Assembly (NCBI GenBank): GCA_017475265.1
Contig: JAFVFY010000056.1
Span: forward strand, 1-64,000
Origin: Prevotella sp.
Lineage (GTDB): Bacteria > Bacteroidota > Bacteroidia > Bacteroidales > Bacteroidaceae
Direction: 5' to 3'
DNA: 64,000 nucleotides
Part shown: positions 61,069-64,000 of the stretch, piece after piece
How positions within the stretch are numbered: the stretch's first letter is position 1
Layout: the number at the start of each line of letters is the position of its first letter
Notes under the pieces: model-generated
What the model saw: the letters and a program-made list of their open reading frames with translations, nothing else
Database searches by the model: none
What the model was told of the DNA's origin: nothing
Position numbers and translations under genes: made by a program

Positions 61069-61656
61069 TTAGAATTTCACCTGAGGTGCTTTCTCGGCTC
61101 CTGCCTCAGCCTCGAACTTTGACATCTTGTCGAAGCCGAAAAGACCTGCAAGGATGTTCTTTGGGAACGAGCGGATGACGACATTGTACTGCTGGACAAC
61201 CTCGTTGAACTTGTTACGGGCCTCGTTGATGCGGTTCTCCGTTCCTTCAAGCTGCACCTGCAGGTCGCGGAAGTTCTCGTTAGCCTTCAGGTCGGGGTAG
61301 CTCTCGCTGATAGCGATAAGTCGGCCAAGGGCAGCACCCAGCTCACCCTGTGCCTTCTGGTACTCCTGCAGCTTCTCCGGGGTCAGGTTCTCTGGGTCAA
61401 CAGTCATCTGCGTAGCCTTTGAGCGTGCATTGACGACACCCTCCAGAGTCTCCTTCTCATGGGAGGCATAGCCCTTGACGGTCTCCACGAGGTTAGGGAT
61501 AAGGTCAGCACGACGCTGGTAGGCACTCTGCACGTTGGCAAAAGCCGTGGTGGCCTTTTCCTGCTCGCCCACCATACCGTTGTAAGCACTTACAGCCCAT
61601 CCGCCAATGATGACGACGGCTGCGATAATTCCAATAAGTGATTTACTCAGTTTCAT
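61069..61656 (-). CDS. lemA: LemA family protein
   Basis: A 195-residue protein with an N-terminal transmembrane anchor (IGIIAAVVIIGGWAVSAYNGMV), and the conserved LemA core: FANVQSAYQRRADLIPNLVETVKGYASHEKETLEGVVNA-type sequence, then SYPDLKANENFRDLQVQLEGTENRINEARNKFNE. The fold is a long helical bundle. LemA usually partners with TPM-domain proteins, and one precedes it at 61686-62906, 29 bases away on the same strand. Confidence 0.93.
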   Translation of the reverse strand: MKLSKSLIGIIAAVVIIGGWAVSAYNGMVGEQEKATTAFANVQSAYQRRADLIPNLVETVKGYASHEKETLEGVVNARSKATQMTVDPENLTPEKLQEYQKAQGELGAALGRLIAISESYPDLKANENFRDLQVQLEGTENRINEARNKFNEVVQQYNVVIRSFPKNILAGLFGFDKMSKFEAEAGAEKAPQVKF

Positions 61657-61685
61657 AATTGATATATTTAGGGGTTAATAAAGTG

Positions 61686-62906
61686 TTACCACCTTGACGT
61701 GGCTCCTCCGCCACCGAAGCTTCCTCCGCCGAAGCTTCCTCCGCTGAAGCCTCCGCCGCCGCCGAAGCCGCCATGACCTCCACCGCCACCGACGAAGATT
61801 CCTCCTCCACCGCTAGACTGCTCGTAGAAGGGGTCGGCGAGTAGCTTCGTAGCACCGAGAAGGCCTAGCCACTGATACTTGCGGTTCAAACGCGAGAAGA
61901 ACATGGCCCAGGCGATGAAGAAGAGCATGAAGAGTCCCATTGTCCCTGCCATTCCAAAGTCCTCGTCATCGTTGTCGTACAGCGACGACATCTTTGGCAG
62001 TTCTTTCTTCTGCATCAAAGCATAGACGGCTTTTGTAAGATAGAGCATCGCGCTGTCGGGCTTTTCGGCACGCATGGCCGGCACGACATACTGCTGTTCC
62101 AGTCGATGGCACTCGGCATCGGTGAGGTCGGCCTCCAATGCACGGCCAGGCGACATGTTGATGGAGTGGTCTCCATAGCCTACCACGATGACCAGTCCTC
62201 GATCCTTGCGCCCCACGCCGTAGCTGTTTCCCAAGTCCTGCGCCATGCGGTAGGGATCATCGTTCTCTATGTGTCCCACGATAGCTACCACCGTCTGTAT
62301 ATCAAACTCATTCTCAATATCTTTCAGAATAATGTTCATGCTGTCCACAACACTCTGCGAGAGCACGCCGTCGGGGTTGGAGACGTATTGTGTAGAGTCC
62401 TGCAAGTAAGGGATGGGAATGTTCTGGGCGTTCCAATATTTCGTTTCACCAGTATTGCTCATGGCCGTCGAGGGGGCGTACTGCTGGACTTCTTCAGACA
62501 CCATCGTTGCCTGACAGCACACTACGGCACTCACCGCCCCTATGACGAATATCCATCCCCACGTCTTACGGGCTTTCGTCCACAACGGGTGGCTTTCCTT
62601 CCATTGCTTCATACGTTCCTGTCGTTCCTGCTTATACTTTCCGGCAATGGCTTGATACCGCTTGGAATACTGCCGCTTAGTACCCTTCGAGCCTCCCAGC
62701 GACCAGACATTGTCGCTATGCTGGCTTTCATATTCTAGCTCCAGCTCGCGTATGGCATCGTTATATCGCTCCGTGAGGCCGTTCATGCTGTCGGTGTTCA
62801 GCATGAGGGCTGTCGTCGGCGCATCGTCCCATTTGCGCGTGACGTAATATCCGCCAGCGACGAGCACGCCGATATAAGCCAGGAAATAGAAGAATGTTGT
62901 TGTCAT
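61686..62906 (-). CDS. TPM-domain membrane protein with Gly-rich tail
   Basis: The 406-residue protein has N-terminal helix 1 (FFYFLAYIGVLVAGGYYV), a basic region, helix 2 near 115-135, then a TPM domain with YVSNPDGVLSQSVVDSMNIIL, DIQTVVAIVGHIENDDPYRM and DRGLVIVVGYGDHSINMSPG. A third helix near 320-340 leads to a C-terminal Gly/Ser/Phe-rich tail ending GGGGATSRW. This layout is common in LemA-associated proteins of Bacteroidetes. The upstream gap to aroE has CTCAA-type repeats. Confidence 0.88.
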   Translation of the reverse strand: MTTTFFYFLAYIGVLVAGGYYVTRKWDDAPTTALMLNTDSMNGLTERYNDAIRELELEYESQHSDNVWSLGGSKGTKRQYSKRYQAIAGKYKQERQERMKQWKESHPLWTKARKTWGWIFVIGAVSAVVCCQATMVSEEVQQYAPSTAMSNTGETKYWNAQNIPIPYLQDSTQYVSNPDGVLSQSVVDSMNIILKDIENEFDIQTVVAIVGHIENDDPYRMAQDLGNSYGVGRKDRGLVIVVGYGDHSINMSPGRALEADLTDAECHRLEQQYVVPAMRAEKPDSAMLYLTKAVYALMQKKELPKMSSLYDNDDEDFGMAGTMGLFMLFFIAWAMFFSRLNRKYQWLGLLGATKLLADPFYEQSSGGGGIFVGGGGGHGGFGGGGGFSGGSFGGGSFGGGGATSRW

Positions 62907-62910
62907 TGTT

Positions 62911-62946
62911 CAATTCTCAAATCTCAATTCTCAACTCTCAACTCTC
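62911..62946. repeat. CTCAAATCTCAATTC array between aroE and the TPM gene
   Basis: Four tandem units fill the gap, the last overlapping the aroE stop (62938). Same family as at 61031. Confidence 0.75.
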
Positions 62947-63684
62947 TCCGTTCCACATTTCCCACGAGACAAAGGCTTGCAGCAGGAGCATCTCCAGCCC
63001 GTTCTTCACCTGTGCCCCTCGTTCTGCTCCCTTCTTCATGAAGAGGGTCACGTCGGGGTTATAGACGAGGTCGTAGAGAATGTTCTTCTCGTCAAGGGCC
63101 TCATAAGGCAGCTGCGGACACTGTGCGGTCTTGGGGAACATCCCGAGAGGGGTGCAGTTCACGATGACGTTGTACTCTTTTACCACCTCCGGCGTGATGT
63201 CCTTGTAGCAGATGGTCTTTGGCCGCTCATAGCGTGAGACGCACACCGTCTCCAGTCCTAGATTCTTCAGCCCGTAGCAGATAGCCTTCGACGCGCCGCC
63301 CGTGCCCAGCACAAGGGCTTTCTTGTGGTAGTTCTCCAGCATGGGTTCGATGCTCTGTGTGAAGCCAATGACATCGCTGTTGAACCCCTTCATGCGAATC
63401 TTCCCGCCCTCATGGGTCACTCGGATGACGTTCACCGCACCGATGGCGCGTGCCTCGGGACTCAGCTGGTCGAGGAACTCGATGACGCGCTCCTTGTAGG
63501 GGATGGTGACGTTGAGTCCCTTCAGCTCAGGATTGGCGGAGACCACCTCGATAATCTGGTCGACGGTGGGAATCTCGAAATTGATGTACTTGGCATTAAT
63601 GCCCTCATCGGCGAACTTCTGATTGAAGTAGTTCACCGAAAACGAATGTCCCAACGGGTAACCTATGAGTCCATATTTATCCAT
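62938..63684 (-). CDS. aroE: shikimate dehydrogenase
   Basis: Reduces 3-dehydroshikimate with NADPH in aromatic amino acid synthesis. Its 248 residues are slightly shorter than E. coli AroE. Motifs: YGLIGYPLGHSFSVNYFNQKF, LNVTIPYKERV (with catalytic Lys), GAVNVIRV, GTGGASKAI (nucleotide loop) and YNVIVNCTPLGMFP. The first codon could be GTG followed by ATG; I use the ATG at 63684. menG lies upstream on the same strand, with a TTTACGATT array between. Confidence 0.92.
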   Translation of the reverse strand: MDKYGLIGYPLGHSFSVNYFNQKFADEGINAKYINFEIPTVDQIIEVVSANPELKGLNVTIPYKERVIEFLDQLSPEARAIGAVNVIRVTHEGGKIRMKGFNSDVIGFTQSIEPMLENYHKKALVLGTGGASKAICYGLKNLGLETVCVSRYERPKTICYKDITPEVVKEYNVIVNCTPLGMFPKTAQCPQLPYEALDEKNILYDLVYNPDVTLFMKKGAERGAQVKNGLEMLLLQAFVSWEMWNGES

Positions 63685-63686
63685 CA

Positions 63687-63722
63687 CTGCAATTTACGAT
63701 TTACGAATTTACGATTTACGAT
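63687..63722. repeat. TTTACGATTTACGAATT array between menG and aroE
   Basis: CAATTTACGATTTACG, AATTTACGATTTACG, CGATTTGG is a half-element of the family at 23388. It runs into the last codons of the menG gene. Confidence 0.7.
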
Positions 63723-64000
63723 TTGGTAGCCGTGTAGAGCGTGCAGATGCCGAAAGTGAGCCTCTGGAACGAGGCTTCTTTGAAGCCTGCTTTCAGGAGA
63801 ATCTCCATCATGCGCTCCCCCTGCGGGAAGGCCTCGATGGTCTTTGTCAGGTAGCTGTAGGCACTCTGGTCTTTCGAGATGAGGCGTCCGTAAACGGGCA
63901 GCACCATGTGACTGTAGAGGTGGAACAGCTGCTTCATAGGGAAGCGTGGCGGTGTGGTCAGCTCCACGATGCTCAGATGACCCCCAGGCCGCAGCACACG
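63716..64000 (-). CDS. menG: demethylmenaquinone methyltransferase, C-terminal part, cut by the window edge
   Basis: The visible 94 codons carry [20 protein letters not shown] and, further on, [36 protein letters not shown] sequence, then [21 protein letters not shown]. These are the last blocks of UbiE/MenG, which methylates demethylmenaquinone with S-adenosylmethionine in the last step of menaquinone synthesis. The N-terminal cofactor-binding part lies beyond the right edge. Confidence 0.85.
   Translation of the reverse strand, partial: RVLRPGGHLSIVELTTPPRFPMKQLFHLYSHMVLPVYGRLISKDQSAYSYLTKTIEAFPQGERMMEILLKAGFKEASFQRLTFGICTLYTATKS

Overview
The window looks like a chromosomal segment of a Prevotella-type member of the Bacteroidales. 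The reasons are the repeated Bacteroidetes promoter pattern (a TTTG box, 19-20 bases, then TAnnTTTG), conserved Bacteroidetes genes (a DUF4293 protein, an Rpb6-like RNA polymerase omega, BamD, PorT-type barrels, a fimbrillin lipoprotein), a pyrophosphate-dependent phosphofructokinase, and a sodium-pumping methylmalonyl-CoA decarboxylase.

Layout. 1-1250: the 5' remnant of a group IIC intron, inserted just behind the terminator of a 46-codon gene. 1335-7127 (minus strand): recR, an Uup-like ABC-F ATPase, engB, a DUF4293 gene, rpoZ, bamD and a fimbrillin lipoprotein. 7369-20525 (plus): a GH31 alpha-xylosidase-type enzyme, a GH105-DUF4861 enzyme, a LysM/binding-protein lipid-exported protein, a PorT-like barrel, a POT peptide transporter, a secreted EEP hydrolase and valS. 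20600-25248: an AspT-like transporter and decarboxylase subunits (gamma, biotin carrier, beta). 25514-32475: an Smr/DUF2027 protein, a barrel, nadE, and a sensor phosphatase with a periplasmic binding protein. 32476-43319: an accessory island with a RAYT-like transposase between 106-base direct repeats, a nested-palindrome region, and a type I restriction-modification operon containing a Fic gene. 43497-51687: pfp, a GH25 lysozyme, a divergent kinase-like protein, truA, argD, proC and an unrecognised translationally coupled gene pair. 51879-55051: methylmalonyl-CoA epimerase, a four-helix-bundle gene, decarboxylase alpha, an epsilon-like 50-residue subunit and a second biotin carrier. 55293-64000: a GT11 glycosyltransferase, an LtaS-type sulfatase-fold enzyme, purM, a MITE-like element, lipoproteins, LemA/TPM proteins, aroE and the 3' end of menG.

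The two decarboxylase clusters appear to make one pathway: epimerase plus a membrane decarboxylase that turns methylmalonyl-CoA into propionyl-CoA and exports sodium, the propionate end of succinate fermentation.

The most unusual theme is the density of short inverted or iterated repeats in several sequence families. They sit between genes of an operon, lie in frame inside genes (ABC-F ATPase, GH105, valS, Smr/DUF2027, truA), appear to supply the hydrophobic core of signal peptides in three consecutive secreted-protein genes, and in one place flank a four-helix-bundle gene that occupies the loop. A RAYT-like HUH transposase fused to a second domain lies in the same window. No tRNA, rRNA or CRISPR array was seen.
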